Part shown: positions 35,515-45,360 of the stretch, one piece after another | Numbering within the stretch: the first letter of the stretch is position 1 | Layout: every line of letters starts with the position of its first letter | NCBI RefSeq assembly: GCF_014217835.1 | Contig: NZ_CP055263.1 | Coordinates: 3,475,501-3,539,500, forward strand | DNA: 64,000 nt | DNA from: Metabacillus sp. KUDC1714 | Lineage (GTDB): Bacteria; Bacillota; Bacilli; Bacillales; Bacillaceae | Direction of reading: 5' to 3' | Made by a program: the position numbers and the translations under genes | Notes under the pieces: model-generated | Seen by the model: the letters and a program-made list of their open reading frames with translations, nothing else | Told to the model about the DNA's origin: nothing | Databases searched by the model: none

Positions 35515-36615
35515 ATGATGACGAAAGATGGAATGAACTATGCTCCAAAAGGGAAACCAAATCCTGTGGTGGAAAAAGGGGCTTTTCAATTCGCAGCAGC
35601 TGCCCTTGACCATGGTCATATTTATGGGATGTGCAATGGGTTAGTTGAAGCGGGAGCAACATTGAAATGGGTATATGACCCTGATCCCGAAAAAGTAGCT
35701 CAGTTTGTCAAGGCTTTTCCTAATGTGCTACCAGCTGAATCTTTAGAGCAAATTTTAGCAGATCAATCAGTCATGCTTATCGCCGCCGCTGCAATTCCTT
35801 CAAAACGGAGTGAACTCGGAATTCAAGTAATGAATGCGGGTAAAGATTATTTTACCGATAAAACACCCTTTACCACTATTGAACAGTTAGAAGAAACAAA
35901 ACAAGTGGTGGAGCAAACGGGACAAAAGTATATGGTTTATTATAGTGAGCGCCTTCATGTAGAGGGAGCAGTTTTTGCTGGAGAATTAATTGAGAACGGG
36001 GCAATCGGGCGTGTTATTCAAGTTACTGGTTTCGGCCCACATCGACTTAATGCTTCTAGCCGTCCTGAGTGGTTTTTTAAGAAAGAACAATACGGTGGTA
36101 TTTTATGTGATATAGGCAGTCATCAAATTGAACAATTTTTATATTATGCTGGCTGTAGCGATGCGAAAGTATTGCATAGTAAAATAGGAAACTATCATCA
36201 TAATGAATACCCTGAATTAGACGATTATGGGGATGCAACGCTGCTAGGAGATAATGGTGCAACTAATTATTTTCGTGTCGATTGGTTTACACCTGACGGG
36301 TTAAGTACTTGGGGTGACGGAAGAACCTTTATTATTGGAACAGAAGGGACAATTGAAATCCGCAAATACGTTGATATTGCAAGAGAAAAAAACGGAAATC
36401 ACGTCTATTTAGTAAATCAAGACGGAGAACAACATTTCAACGTTTCTGGAAAGGTTGGCTTCCCCTTCTTCGGGAAATTAATACTTGATTGTATGAACCG
36501 TACAGAAACAGCAATGTCTCAAGCCCATGCCTTTAAAGCGGCTGAATTATGCTTGCGGGCTCAAGAGCAGGCAATATTCATTTCAGAACAAAGAAGTGTA
36601 AGTGAAATTAAATAA
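35515..36615 (+). CDS. Gfo/Idh/MocA-family oxidoreductase (copy 4), divergent subgroup
   Basis: 366 residues. The start is ATG 35515 behind GAGAGGGG; ATG 35518 is equally possible. N-terminal FAAAALDHGHIYGM replaces the normal GxGxxG loop, and the EKP motif is DKT (DYFTDKTPFTT). The second domain has GGILCDIGSHQIEQF with Asp and His in place. Such DKT forms exist as partners of standard Gfo/Idh enzymes in sugar operons. It is the last gene of the operon; a strong terminator follows. Confidence 0.82.
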   Translation: MMTKDGMNYAPKGKPNPVVEKGAFQFAAAALDHGHIYGMCNGLVEAGATLKWVYDPDPEKVAQFVKAFPNVLPAESLEQILADQSVMLIAAAAIPSKRSELGIQVMNAGKDYFTDKTPFTTIEQLEETKQVVEQTGQKYMVYYSERLHVEGAVFAGELIENGAIGRVIQVTGFGPHRLNASSRPEWFFKKEQYGGILCDIGSHQIEQFLYYAGCSDAKVLHSKIGNYHHNEYPELDDYGDATLLGDNGATNYFRVDWFTPDGLSTWGDGRTFIIGTEGTIEIRKYVDIAREKNGNHVYLVNQDGEQHFNVSGKVGFPFFGKLILDCMNRTETAMSQAHAFKAAELCLRAQEQAIFISEQRSVSEIK

Positions 36616-36660
36616 AAACAGCCCCAGCTCCTCGTAAACAGGTGCTGGGGCTGTTTTATT
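36615..36660 (+). terminator. Strong terminator of the AraC-TIM-Gfo/Idh operon
   Basis: AAAACAGCCCCAGC pairs with GCTGGGGCTGTTTT. The ~330 bases from here to 36990 contain no convincing gene (only a 22-codon frame at 36851). Confidence 0.92.
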
Positions 36661-36989
36661 CTATAATAGAGAAACTCCCTAAAACTTGTATTAAAAGTTT
36701 GATATCCTAAGTTCAATCGATATTTCAAAAGAATTCAATTTCAATCGTTAAAAGTAAGATTGTTCGGATAGAAGTTGTTAATAAAAACAAATTGAAACCT
36801 TTGTTCATGTAAATACGTATAAGATACAAAATAAAGAAAAGAGGGACAGTATGTTGATGGGATATTACATCCTAACTAACTCAAGAAAAAATATGCGGAC
36901 TCCAAATCTGACACAGTGATATCTTTCTGGTATTTATTAATTCATCAATTTTTTACACAAAAATCAATTAAAGATAGAGGGTATTAAAA

Positions 36990-37472
36990 ATGGAATTTTT
37001 ATGGTGGGGATTAACGATCCTCTTATTTGTATTAAGCTTTGTAGGAATAGTCTATCCTATTATTCCTTCGGTTGTAGCCATTTGGGGAGGATTTGTTGTT
37101 TATCAATTTCTGATTAATTCGAATGAGCTATCCGTATGGTTCTGGATCAGTATGACAGTATTAAGTGCAGTTTTAATCGCGGCAGACCTTATTGCCAACA
37201 GTTATTTTGTGAAAAAATACGGTGGTTCTAAAACGTCTGAGAAAATAGCTGCTGTTGCTACTATTGTTGGTTCATTTATACTCCCACCTTTCGGGATTAT
37301 TCTCGTACCTTTTTTAGCGGTTCTTGTTACAGAGTATATTATTCATAAAGATACTACGAAGGCCATTAAAATTGGGTTTGCTACCATCGTTGGTTTTTTA
37401 GGCGGAAGCTTAGCCAAAATATTAATTCAATTGTTAATGATCATTTGGTTCATTGTGGCTGTTGTTTTTTAA
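36990..37472 (+). CDS. DUF456 membrane protein
   Basis: 160 residues, hydrophobic throughout with two long helix pairs. The DUF456 pattern is seen in VGIVYPIIPSVVAIWGGFVVY and in the glycine-rich second half (GGSKTSEKIAA, FGIILVPFLAVLVTEYI). The start is ATG 36990 with AGAGGG upstream. Function unknown. It converges on the GH2 gene. Confidence 0.85.
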   Translation: MEFLWWGLTILLFVLSFVGIVYPIIPSVVAIWGGFVVYQFLINSNELSVWFWISMTVLSAVLIAADLIANSYFVKKYGGSKTSEKIAAVATIVGSFILPPFGIILVPFLAVLVTEYIIHKDTTKAIKIGFATIVGFLGGSLAKILIQLLMIIWFIVAVVF

Positions 37473-37559
37473 CTAATAATGATTGAATTTTTCTCCAATC
37501 AACTTAATACAGTTGGAATCCGTGTAATTTAACATACGAATAATTTCAGCGAAATAAAC

Positions 37560-37604
37560 AAAAAGTCGATTTCTTATTTATCTAAGAAAATCGACTTTTT
37601 GTTC
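37560..37604. terminator. Bidirectional terminator between DUF456 and GH2 genes
   Basis: AAAAAGTCGATTT pairs with AAATCGACTTTTT, giving T runs on both strands. Confidence 0.9.
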
Positions 37605-37618
37605 ATTTGTTAGGGTTA

Positions 37619-40600
37619 TTACCTCTCAAAACGGAACCAGCCAAAATCAAAATGGCATCCAGGCAGGAAGATGAAGGTGACTTTTTGTTGGTTGGTTACT
37701 TTATTCAATTCAAATTGTTGTTCTTCATATTCATCTGACTGTGTGAATTCGATGAGTTGATTACTTTCTTCTTCATCATTCGCAAAACGGATCTGAATGG
37801 TATTTTTATCATTATGTGACTTACCAAAAATGATTAGTTTCGTTGTACCATCACTTGTAAAATCCATTTGTTCAAACTCTAGAGATACATTGTTTCCAAT
37901 TCCTTCAACACTATTTTCTGTTAAGGTAAATGTATCCCCATAGATGTGGTCACATTCTGACGTGATATTTTTTTCAAAGGCTCTATTCTTTTTCTCAAAT
38001 GAAAATCCTTTAATATGCACCTTCTGTTGGAGAACAAAACAAATGGTTGTAATACCTTTCAGTCTTTTTGACAATTGATAAGTTTCTTCTTGATACACAT
38101 TCCACTTGGATTCCTTTTGGTAGGTCACATCAGCTAGTAATTCACATCCATCTTCATTTGGAATTCCTTCCCAAATCTGAAGAGAATACTCTTCACTTGT
38201 TAAAGCGAAAATTGGAATTGTTATTTTATCAGAGCCGTAAGGACCAAAGTCAATTTCACGAAAACCTACTTGAGTCTCACCGTCTCTACTTGTCGCTACT
38301 CCTCGTTCGTTACCGTTTCCAACTTCCCCTTTACTATAATCATAGAGTCCTGCGGAAATAAATCCATAAGGATCTTTGTAGGCTGTACCTAGACCAGCTG
38401 CCTTAAATTCTAGCTGGGAGATAATTTTTGTCTTGTTACTACCATTCTTGCTTGTACAGCGAAGTAGAAATTCTCCATCACCAAATGCGGTTACTTTGGC
38501 CTCATCACCAAATGCTTCTACTTTTGCAATATTTGACACAATCCCTGTAGCATTAACTACACTCCATTCAACTTCTTGATAAGAAGTATCTACTGGGTAC
38601 AATCTTGCTCGAACAAGAATCTCTTTTTTTGATTCATCAAATACTTGTCCAGAATCACTGATTATTTCAATCTTACGAACAGGAATCTCCTCATTGCCAC
38701 CCATGACAACAGGTAATTCTTGATTTTTCATACTGGCAGAAATCCCATTTAAAGCTAGGTTATTCATTGCTTGTGACTCAAATTCAACGATTTTAGTTTC
38801 CAAACCTTTTGATGAAACTTCAATTTGGATTTTCCCAGGTTCTAAAGTTGCCCCTATGATCGCCATTAATTTTCCACTGAATAATCTTCTGCTTACTCCT
38901 TTATATTGATCATAATCTGTGCTATCGCCATTATCGAGACCAATAAGACGTCCAGCTCCTGAGACATGTACATTTACTCTATTCGTTGCATTCTCAACTG
39001 GATTCCCATCTTTATCTTTCATTGTTATTTCTACAAAAAGTATATCCGTACCATTAGCAAGAAGTTTTTCTTTATCAGTATTCAAGCAGATTTTTTTAGC
39101 ATCTCCGAAGGATATTTTACGATCTGTCGCAATGATGTTGCCTGTTTCATCATAAACAATAGCCGTTAACTCACCTTCTTCATAAGGAATCTTCCACCAT
39201 CCAACAAGCTGTGTTCCATGTTCATGGTCAATATCATAGATTCCGATTGTATTCCCATTTAATTGAAGTTCAATTTTTGGCGCATTCGAGCATACTCTAA
39301 CATCAATCATTTGCCCTTTATTAAAATTCCAAAAGGGGAAGATATGGACCATTGGTTTTGTTTTATAATCTGTCCATGCTGCTTGATAGATGTAATACGA
39401 ATCTTTCTTAAAAGTAGCAGTGTCAATCTGTCCAAAATAAGAGTTTTTTGTATGATAAGGTGTAGGTTCTCCAATATAGTCAAACCCAGTCCATATAAAC
39501 TGACCGAGTGAGAAGGGGGTGTCTCTTTCTGCTAAAATACAAGCTTCGGCTGATTTTGCTCCCCAACTGGTTGTACTATTTCCAAGTGCAGAACATTGTT
39601 CGTCATCGTCTGCAAGAATTGATTTATCAAATGGGAAATGATAGATCCCTCTACTTTGCACAACAGATGCTGTTTCACTACCATAAATAATCCAATCGGG
39701 ATGTTCTTCATGATGTTTTTGATAATATTTTTCTGCATAGTTATAACCTGCAACCTTAACAAGATCAGCACATTTTTGTGCATTCTCCCACGGCATATAA
39801 TTTGAACCGATGGTAACGCTTGCATTTTCTTTCGGATCATATTTTCGTACATATTCGATAAGCATGCTTGTAATTTTTTGTCCTCGATCATCTGCATGGG
39901 TATCATAAATTTCATTTCCAATACTCCACATTAGCAAGCTCGGATGATTCCGATCCCGCTTTACCCAACTTTTCACATCGATATGAGCCCAATCCTTAAA
40001 GAATCTAGCATAATCAAAAGGAGTTTTTGCTCTCTCCCACATATCAAAAGCTTCCGTGACTACAAGCAAGCCCATTTCATCCGCTAATTCCATAAGTTCT
40101 TTTGCTGGCATATTATGGGCAGTTCGAATAGCGTTAACACCCATTTCTTGCAATATTACCAATCTTCTTTTTAGTGCAGCTTTATTAAAGGCTGCTCCTA
40201 GGGCTCCTAAATCGTGGTGTTCACAAACCCCATTTAATTTCATCTTTCTACCATTTAGTTGAAATCCATTATGAGGGTCAAGTTCTATTACTCGAAATCC
40301 GATATTCTGTGAGATTGTTTCAACTTCTTCTAAACTCTGATTTTTATCGTTATTTATCACATGTAGGTGGGTTATAAGCTGATAAAGATTAGGGTCATCT
40401 GTGCTCCATAACAATGGATTTTCTAGAAATAACACTTGTTGATTAAGTGTACTAGAATCACTGCCCGCAATAACTCTCTCTGATGTAGATGTAATTATTT
40501 CATCCTTATAAACGAGACTATGCGAAATTTGTACTTCATCATAGATATCTATTTCTGTGTCGACTTCTAACTGCCATCCATTCTCTTTCTTTTTTGTTGT

Positions 40601-41083
40601 GCTGTATATTCCATCTGTAACTATATGATTCTTATCCCTTGTTTTTAGCCAGACATTACGATAAATTCCAGCACCAGAGTACCATCTGCTATTTGGGCTT
40701 TGATGCACGACCTTTACAACAATTTCATTTTCTCCTTCAACCAATGTATCTGTCATATCGTGTTCAAAAGAGGAATACCCATATTTCCATTCTCCGATAA
40801 ATTGTTGATTCACATAAAGGGAAGAATCCATGTAAACCCCATCAAAACACAAGAGAATCTGTTTTTGTTTTTCATCTTTCGTATATATAAATTTCCTACG
40901 ATACCAACCTATACTGTTTTCATATAAGTCTAAAGTATTGTATATTAGCCAATCATGAGGTAAATCAACTGGTTCAAATGTCAAAGTAGCACTTTCGCTA
41001 ACTTCTAAACTACTTTTGGAAAACTCCCATCCATCATTAAAAAGTACTTTTTTATTCATGTTTGTAATACTCACTTTCTTCAT
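37619..41083 (-). CDS. Glycoside hydrolase family 2 beta-galactosidase-like enzyme with extra C-terminal modules
   Basis: 1154 residues (or 1146 if the start is ATG 41059, which has a slightly better ribosome site). N-terminal jelly roll (LPHDWLIYNT, GWYRRKF), Ig-like domain ~180-285, TIM barrel from ~290 with NGVCEHHDLGALG, acid/base Glu391 in WSIGNEIYD and nucleophile Glu470 in IIYGSETAS. A DUF4982-like domain (~590-680), further Ig-like domains, then C-terminal beta modules from ~900 (VGFREIDFGPYGSD and a final QFELNKVTNQQKV) that look like CBM6-type binding domains. No signal peptide is seen, so it is probably intracellular. It would remove beta-galactosyl or related residues from plant oligosaccharides. 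It is on the opposite strand to the fucosidase. Confidence 0.9.
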   Translation of the reverse strand: MKKVSITNMNKKVLFNDGWEFSKSSLEVSESATLTFEPVDLPHDWLIYNTLDLYENSIGWYRRKFIYTKDEKQKQILLCFDGVYMDSSLYVNQQFIGEWKYGYSSFEHDMTDTLVEGENEIVVKVVHQSPNSRWYSGAGIYRNVWLKTRDKNHIVTDGIYSTTKKKENGWQLEVDTEIDIYDEVQISHSLVYKDEIITSTSERVIAGSDSSTLNQQVLFLENPLLWSTDDPNLYQLITHLHVINNDKNQSLEEVETISQNIGFRVIELDPHNGFQLNGRKMKLNGVCEHHDLGALGAAFNKAALKRRLVILQEMGVNAIRTAHNMPAKELMELADEMGLLVVTEAFDMWERAKTPFDYARFFKDWAHIDVKSWVKRDRNHPSLLMWSIGNEIYDTHADDRGQKITSMLIEYVRKYDPKENASVTIGSNYMPWENAQKCADLVKVAGYNYAEKYYQKHHEEHPDWIIYGSETASVVQSRGIYHFPFDKSILADDDEQCSALGNSTTSWGAKSAEACILAERDTPFSLGQFIWTGFDYIGEPTPYHTKNSYFGQIDTATFKKDSYYIYQAAWTDYKTKPMVHIFPFWNFNKGQMIDVRVCSNAPKIELQLNGNTIGIYDIDHEHGTQLVGWWKIPYEEGELTAIVYDETGNIIATDRKISFGDAKKICLNTDKEKLLANGTDILFVEITMKDKDGNPVENATNRVNVHVSGAGRLIGLDNGDSTDYDQYKGVSRRLFSGKLMAIIGATLEPGKIQIEVSSKGLETKIVEFESQAMNNLALNGISASMKNQELPVVMGGNEEIPVRKIEIISDSGQVFDESKKEILVRARLYPVDTSYQEVEWSVVNATGIVSNIAKVEAFGDEAKVTAFGDGEFLLRCTSKNGSNKTKIISQLEFKAAGLGTAYKDPYGFISAGLYDYSKGEVGNGNERGVATSRDGETQVGFREIDFGPYGSDKITIPIFALTSEEYSLQIWEGIPNEDGCELLADVTYQKESKWNVYQEETYQLSKRLKGITTICFVLQQKVHIKGFSFEKKNRAFEKNITSECDHIYGDTFTLTENSVEGIGNNVSLEFEQMDFTSDGTTKLIIFGKSHNDKNTIQIRFANDEEESNQLIEFTQSDEYEEQQFELNKVTNQQKVTFIFLPGCHFDFGWFRFER

Positions 41084-41381
41084 TTATTTTTTTGAATGTC
41101 GAAAAAGATTGAATATACAAATAAAATAGCATGAACTTAGTTTATTGACTATACTTACTATATAACAATCTATGTAGATTTGCAATTTAAGATGGATTAA
41201 TGAATGGTTTAACATTTCCATTCAAGAAATGAGAGTGCAAAAAAAAATAGTGTAATAAAACGAGGGAAAATAAAGAAGATTCGCTATAAACATTCAAGAG
41301 GCTGCTAATTAAATGTCCATTGAAATTTAAAGGATACACATATCTTATGAGCAGAAGTGTTTCTTATACTAAGGTTAATAA

Positions 41382-41520
41382 CATAAAAAGGTGTAAAAAC
41401 ATCATAATTAGTCATTTTTATATCTTGATACACATGATAAAATTTTGTAAATGCTTTCATATTTGAAGGGTCATGATGAAATGTAGAAAACTTGTAAGAA
41501 CTAATCTAGAAGTCTCATTT
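41382..41520 (+). repeat. Upstream copy of a duplicated promoter/aldo-keto-reductase-start block, with cre-like site
   Basis: The block AGTCATTTTTATATCTTGAT AC...AAAATTTTG recurs at 44340-44480. Inside it, TGTAAATGCTTTCA (41446-41459) is a cre-like site with one core change. It is followed by a decayed coding start, ATG 41476 then K-C-R-K-L-V-R-T-N-L-E-V-S, matching the MKYRKLGNTNLEIS start of the other copy. The rest of the gap to 41759 is decayed coding DNA. Confidence 0.7.
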
Positions 41521-41522
41521 AT

Positions 41523-41690
41523 TTATTACCAATATGGACTGACAATTGGGATGTGGATTTTAAATTACACGCTCCTTTTAAAAAAATGATCAAAGGACGT
41601 TATCAGAATGGAAAGTTAGATAATTGAGATCTCCTCTAAAGAACCATTGAAGGACATTGTTAATATGAAAGAATAAGAACTAAGATTATT
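41523..41690 (+). pseudogene. Decayed C-terminal fragment of an unidentified enzyme
   Basis: In one frame the bases read PIWTDNWDVDFKLHAPF then KKMIKGRYQNGKLDN and a stop; after a frameshift the sequence continues EISSKEPLKDIVNMKE before another stop. It has the composition and strand pattern of a beta-rich enzyme tail, perhaps a glycosidase. It is directly joined to the decayed aldo/keto reductase start at 41476, as if a large deletion fused the two. The family is not identified. Confidence 0.4.
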
Positions 41691-41758
41691 GTTGATTTTG
41701 CTGTCGGTAAATGTTCAATTATTATCCTATTAATTATTATAAAAGGGGGACATTCATA

Positions 41759-44155
41759 ATGAAGTTAAACTATCAAACTAGTGCAAAGACATGGACAGAG
41801 GCACTTCCTATCGGAAATGGTCGACTTGGAGCAATGATTTTTGGTGGAGTTGAACTGGAAAGATTACAATTAAATGAAGATACTTTATGGTCAGGAAGCC
41901 CGAAAGATTTTAATAATCCAGAGGCAAAAAAGTATTTACCTGAAATTAGAAAGCTTATTTTTGAGGGGAAGTATGAAGAAGCTGATCATATTGCAAAAAA
42001 CATGATGGGTCCCTATACCCAATCCTATCTACCTTTTGGTGATTTATTAATAAAATTTGCTCACGATGGAAATGAAAAAAATTTTAGACGAAGTCTTGAT
42101 TTACAGGATGGTATAGCTCGTGTCCAATATGATATTGATGATGTAACCTATACACGCGAAATGTTTTCATCTTTTGAGGATCAAGTAATTGTTATTCACC
42201 TTAGGGCAAATAAACCGGGCAAGATTAACTTTACTGCTAAATTAGAAAGCTTACTTCAAACCGTAATAGAAAAGTCTAATGAAGAACTTATTCTTAGAGG
42301 GATTTGCCCGGAAAATGTAGATCCAGGCTATTTCCGAGATAATGAGAATCCCATTATTTATGAACAAGAGGGAAATGGTAACTCACTAACATTTGAGGGG
42401 CGGTTAGCTGTTCAGAAAGATGGTGGTGTATCCTATTTAGATGATGAAGGTCTTACTGTTTTAAATGCGACAACAGTAACACTGTTCTTTTCAGCTGCTA
42501 CAAGCTTCAATGGATTTGATAAATCCCCTCGTAAAGAAGGGAAAGATCCTTCAGTTACAGTCATGAAACACTTATATGAAGCGAAAAAAAGTACATTTGA
42601 AACACTTCGAGAAACTCATATTAAAGACTACAGATCACTGTTTGATCGTGTTGAGCTTGATTTAGGTCCATCATTAGTTACTAATGAGATTATGACAGAC
42701 CAATGGATTGAACAATATGGAGCAAGTGATCCTAAATTAGTGGAGCTTCTGTTTCATTTTGGCCGATATTTAATGATCACAAGTTCCCGTCCTGGAACAC
42801 AGCCTGCCAATTTACAAGGCATTTGGAATGACATGATTCAGCCACCTTGGAGTAGTAATTACACACTCAATATTAATGCACAAATGAACTATTGGCCTGT
42901 AGAAACATGTAATTTAGCTGAATGTCATCAGCCATTCCTAAATTACATAGAGGAATTAGCCCACAATGGAGAAAAAACAGTTCAAACAAATTATGGTCTG
43001 CGAGGCTGGACTGCACACCATAATGCAGACATTTGGCGTCAATCTGCTCCTGTAGGGGCATATGGTCATGGTGATCCAGTTTGGACGATTTGGCCAATGG
43101 CTGGAGCGTGGCTTTCACAGCATCTATGGGAGCATTTTGCATTTAGCCGAGACAAACAATTTTTACGTAATAAGGCTTACCCAATTATGAAAAAAGCAGC
43201 ATTATTTTGTATGGACTGGCTAATTGAAGATGAAAAAGGATATTTAGTGACAGCGCCTTCAACTTCCCCAGAGCATAAATTTGTAACGGAAGATGGTAAA
43301 ATGGCAGCAGTTAGTATGGCGACAACCATGGATCTGTCATTAATATGGGACTTATTCACAAGTTGTATCGAAGCAACAAAAGAGTTAAATAATGACATCG
43401 AGTTTAGACAAGAATTAGAAGAAAAAAGATCAAAATTATTTCCACTTCAGGTTGGTCAATATGGGCAACTACAGGAATGGTATAAAGATTGGGATGATCA
43501 GGAACTTAACCATCGCCATGTTTCACATCTTTTTGGGGTTTTCCCAGGGAGGCAGTTTACTGAAAAGGAAACACCTGAATTATTTAAGGCTGCTAAACAT
43601 TCTCTTATGCGTAGAGGTGATGAAGGGACTGGCTGGAGCCTTGCTTGGAAAATATCATTATGGGCTCGTTTTAAAGATGGAAATCGGGCTCTAGGTCTAA
43701 TAACTAACCTTCTTCAGCTTGTAACTGATGAGAATAGCACAAATTATCAGCGTGGTGGAGTGTATTCCAACTTGTTTGATGCACATCCACCTTTTCAAAT
43801 TGATGGGAATTTTGGTTTTGTCGCTGGGGTTGCTGAGTTATTACTTCAATCTCATACAAAGGAAATTCATTTATTACCTGCATTACCTGATGCATGGCCA
43901 AATGGGCATGTTCGTGGCCTTAGAGCACGTGGTGGATTTGAAATAGCTCTACAGTGGGAGAATAAGAAGTTAAAGCAAGTCGAGATACATTCATTACAAG
44001 GAGAAAGATGTGTTCTTAAAACAGATGTCAATGTGGAAGTAAAAGTAGGGGAAAAAGTTGTTGAAATTGAAAAGATAGGATATGGCGCCATTTCTTTTGC
44101 TACTGTTGCAGGAGTATATTATACCATTCTCCCAATAAAAGCAGCTACTGTTTAG
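41759..44155 (+). CDS. GH95 alpha-L-fucosidase
   Basis: 798 residues from ATG 41759 behind AAAAGGGGG; the frame is open to 41711 without a ribosome site. N-terminal beta domain ([29 protein letters not shown]), then a six-hairpin barrel. Catalytic residues known from GH95 are present: Asn371/Asn373 ([14 protein letters not shown]), Glu505 (PSTSPEH) and Asp682 (FQIDGNFG). GH95 enzymes cleave terminal alpha-1,2 L-fucose (some L-galactose) by inversion. No signal peptide, so substrates would enter as oligosaccharides. It lies between two copies of the same promoter block and 0.4 kb before the fuconolactonase gene. Confidence 0.93.
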   Translation: MKLNYQTSAKTWTEALPIGNGRLGAMIFGGVELERLQLNEDTLWSGSPKDFNNPEAKKYLPEIRKLIFEGKYEEADHIAKNMMGPYTQSYLPFGDLLIKFAHDGNEKNFRRSLDLQDGIARVQYDIDDVTYTREMFSSFEDQVIVIHLRANKPGKINFTAKLESLLQTVIEKSNEELILRGICPENVDPGYFRDNENPIIYEQEGNGNSLTFEGRLAVQKDGGVSYLDDEGLTVLNATTVTLFFSAATSFNGFDKSPRKEGKDPSVTVMKHLYEAKKSTFETLRETHIKDYRSLFDRVELDLGPSLVTNEIMTDQWIEQYGASDPKLVELLFHFGRYLMITSSRPGTQPANLQGIWNDMIQPPWSSNYTLNINAQMNYWPVETCNLAECHQPFLNYIEELAHNGEKTVQTNYGLRGWTAHHNADIWRQSAPVGAYGHGDPVWTIWPMAGAWLSQHLWEHFAFSRDKQFLRNKAYPIMKKAALFCMDWLIEDEKGYLVTAPSTSPEHKFVTEDGKMAAVSMATTMDLSLIWDLFTSCIEATKELNNDIEFRQELEEKRSKLFPLQVGQYGQLQEWYKDWDDQELNHRHVSHLFGVFPGRQFTEKETPELFKAAKHSLMRRGDEGTGWSLAWKISLWARFKDGNRALGLITNLLQLVTDENSTNYQRGGVYSNLFDAHPPFQIDGNFGFVAGVAELLLQSHTKEIHLLPALPDAWPNGHVRGLRARGGFEIALQWENKKLKQVEIHSLQGERCVLKTDVNVEVKVGEKVVEIEKIGYGAISFATVAGVYYTILPIKAATV

Positions 44156-44223
44156 TTGAGAAATAGATTTGATAACTAGCTAGAGGGCGACTTAAAAGGG
44201 TCTGACAACTACCAACATCACTA

Positions 44224-44259
44224 ATATATAGCTCCTTTCAACTTTTAAGGAGCTATATG
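44224..44259 (+). terminator. Hairpin after the GH95 gene
   Basis: TATATAGCTCCTT pairs with AAGGAGCTATAT around a 9-base loop. No real T run follows, so it may act as a stabiliser or a weak terminator. Confidence 0.5.
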
Positions 44260-44339
44260 TTGTGATGGAGGAATTCGAACCTTTGGTATTGGTTCGCCCA
44301 TTTATATTTTTCCTGGAAGTGATCCGTACCTTTTGATAG

Positions 44340-44437
44340 ATAACATGAGAAGATATAAAAGCATCAGAATAAGTCATTTTTATATCTTGATACTCGTGTT
44401 AAAATTTTGAAAACGCTTTTAAAAAAGAGAGACCATG
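44340..44437 (+). repeat. Downstream copy of the duplicated promoter block, with cre-like site
   Basis: It shares AGTCATTTTTATATCTTGAT AC and the following AAAATTTTG with 41382-41480. TGAAAACGCTTTTA (44408-44421) is a cre-like site with the CG core intact. It lies directly before the relic leader frame and the lactonase gene, so CcpA control is plausible. Confidence 0.65.
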
Positions 44438-44533
44438 ATGAAATATAGAAAACTTGGGAATACGAATCTAGAAATCTCTACTCTAAGTTATCGGGCCTCA
44501 TCATTAGGAAAGAGAGGGATCAGTCAGTTATGA
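44438..44533 (+). pseudogene. Relic start of an aldo/keto reductase, now a 31-codon leader overlapping the lactonase start
   Basis: ATG 44438 opens MKYRKLGNTNLEISTLSYRA SSLGKRGISQL and stops at TGA 44531-44533. The first 25 residues are the classic N-terminus of the aldo/keto reductases found in fucose/galactose oxidation loci (normally SFGASSLGS), after which the body is missing. The stop overlaps the ATG of the amidohydrolase (ATGA), giving an arrangement suited to translational coupling. A large in-frame deletion is the simplest explanation. Confidence 0.7.
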
Positions 44534-45360
44534 AAATAGACGCACATCAACATTTTTGGATTTATAACGAAAACGAATATAGCTGGATTAGTGAAGACAT
44601 GTCTGAATTACAACGTGACTTTTTACCAGAAGATCTTGAAGGACTGTTACAATCTCTTGATTTTAATGGAGCGATTGCTGTTCAAGCTAGACAAACATTA
44701 GAGGAAACAAGTTGGCTTTTAAAACTAGCACAAAAATATGATTGTATCAAGGGAGTTGTTGGCTGGGTTGACCTCTGTTCGCCTGATGTAACAGAACAAT
44801 TGAAACATTTCACAGATAATCCTTATCTTAAAGGAATTCGTCATGTCATCCATGATGAAGTAGATGATCAATTTTTGTTAAGAGAAGATTTTCAGAGAGG
44901 CATCAGTGAACTAAACGATTTTGACCTCACCTATGATCTACTGCTTTTTCCAGTGCATATCCCTTATGCCATCGAGCTTGTAGAAACATTCCCGAAACAG
45001 CAATTTGTATTGGATCATATCGGCAAGCCTGATATAAAGAATAAAGTGATTTCGCCATGGAAGGAAGATCTTACAAAACTAGCAGAACACCAGAACGTCT
45101 ATGTGAAACTATCCGGCATGGTGACTGAGGCCAATTTGAAGAATTGGAGAAAAGAGAACTTTGAAGCATATTTAGACGTAGTATTTAAAGCCTTTGGACC
45201 AAACAGAATCATGATAGGCTCTGATTGGCCCGTTTGTACTGTTAGTAATCGCTATGAAACGGTCATGGAAATTGTCTTGGATTATGTTAAGCGATTTGCT
45301 CCAGAATCGGAGAATCTGATCCTTGGTGAGAACTGTGCAAAATTTTATTCGATAAAATAA
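44530..45360 (+). CDS. Amidohydrolase, probable L-fuconolactonase
   Basis: 276 residues, COG3618 metal-dependent hydrolase of the TIM-barrel amidohydrolase type. It starts MKIDAHQHFWIYNENEYSWI; the active-site pieces are the HQHFW loop, FVLDHIGKPDIK, YVKLSGMVTEA and GSDWPVCT. Relatives open L-fucono-1,5-lactone, L-rhamnonolactone or galactonolactone. With GH95 upstream and a fucose operon 3.2 kb downstream, L-fuconolactone is the best substrate guess. The start ATG 44530 overlaps the relic leader stop; AGAGAGGG is its ribosome site at long spacing. Confidence 0.87.
   Translation: MKIDAHQHFWIYNENEYSWISEDMSELQRDFLPEDLEGLLQSLDFNGAIAVQARQTLEETSWLLKLAQKYDCIKGVVGWVDLCSPDVTEQLKHFTDNPYLKGIRHVIHDEVDDQFLLREDFQRGISELNDFDLTYDLLLFPVHIPYAIELVETFPKQQFVLDHIGKPDIKNKVISPWKEDLTKLAEHQNVYVKLSGMVTEANLKNWRKENFEAYLDVVFKAFGPNRIMIGSDWPVCTVSNRYETVMEIVLDYVKRFAPESENLILGENCAKFYSIK

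Noticed and set aside
36851..36919. 22-codon frame with a ribosome-like site
   Set aside because: Too short, with no family resemblance and no terminator or partner to support it.
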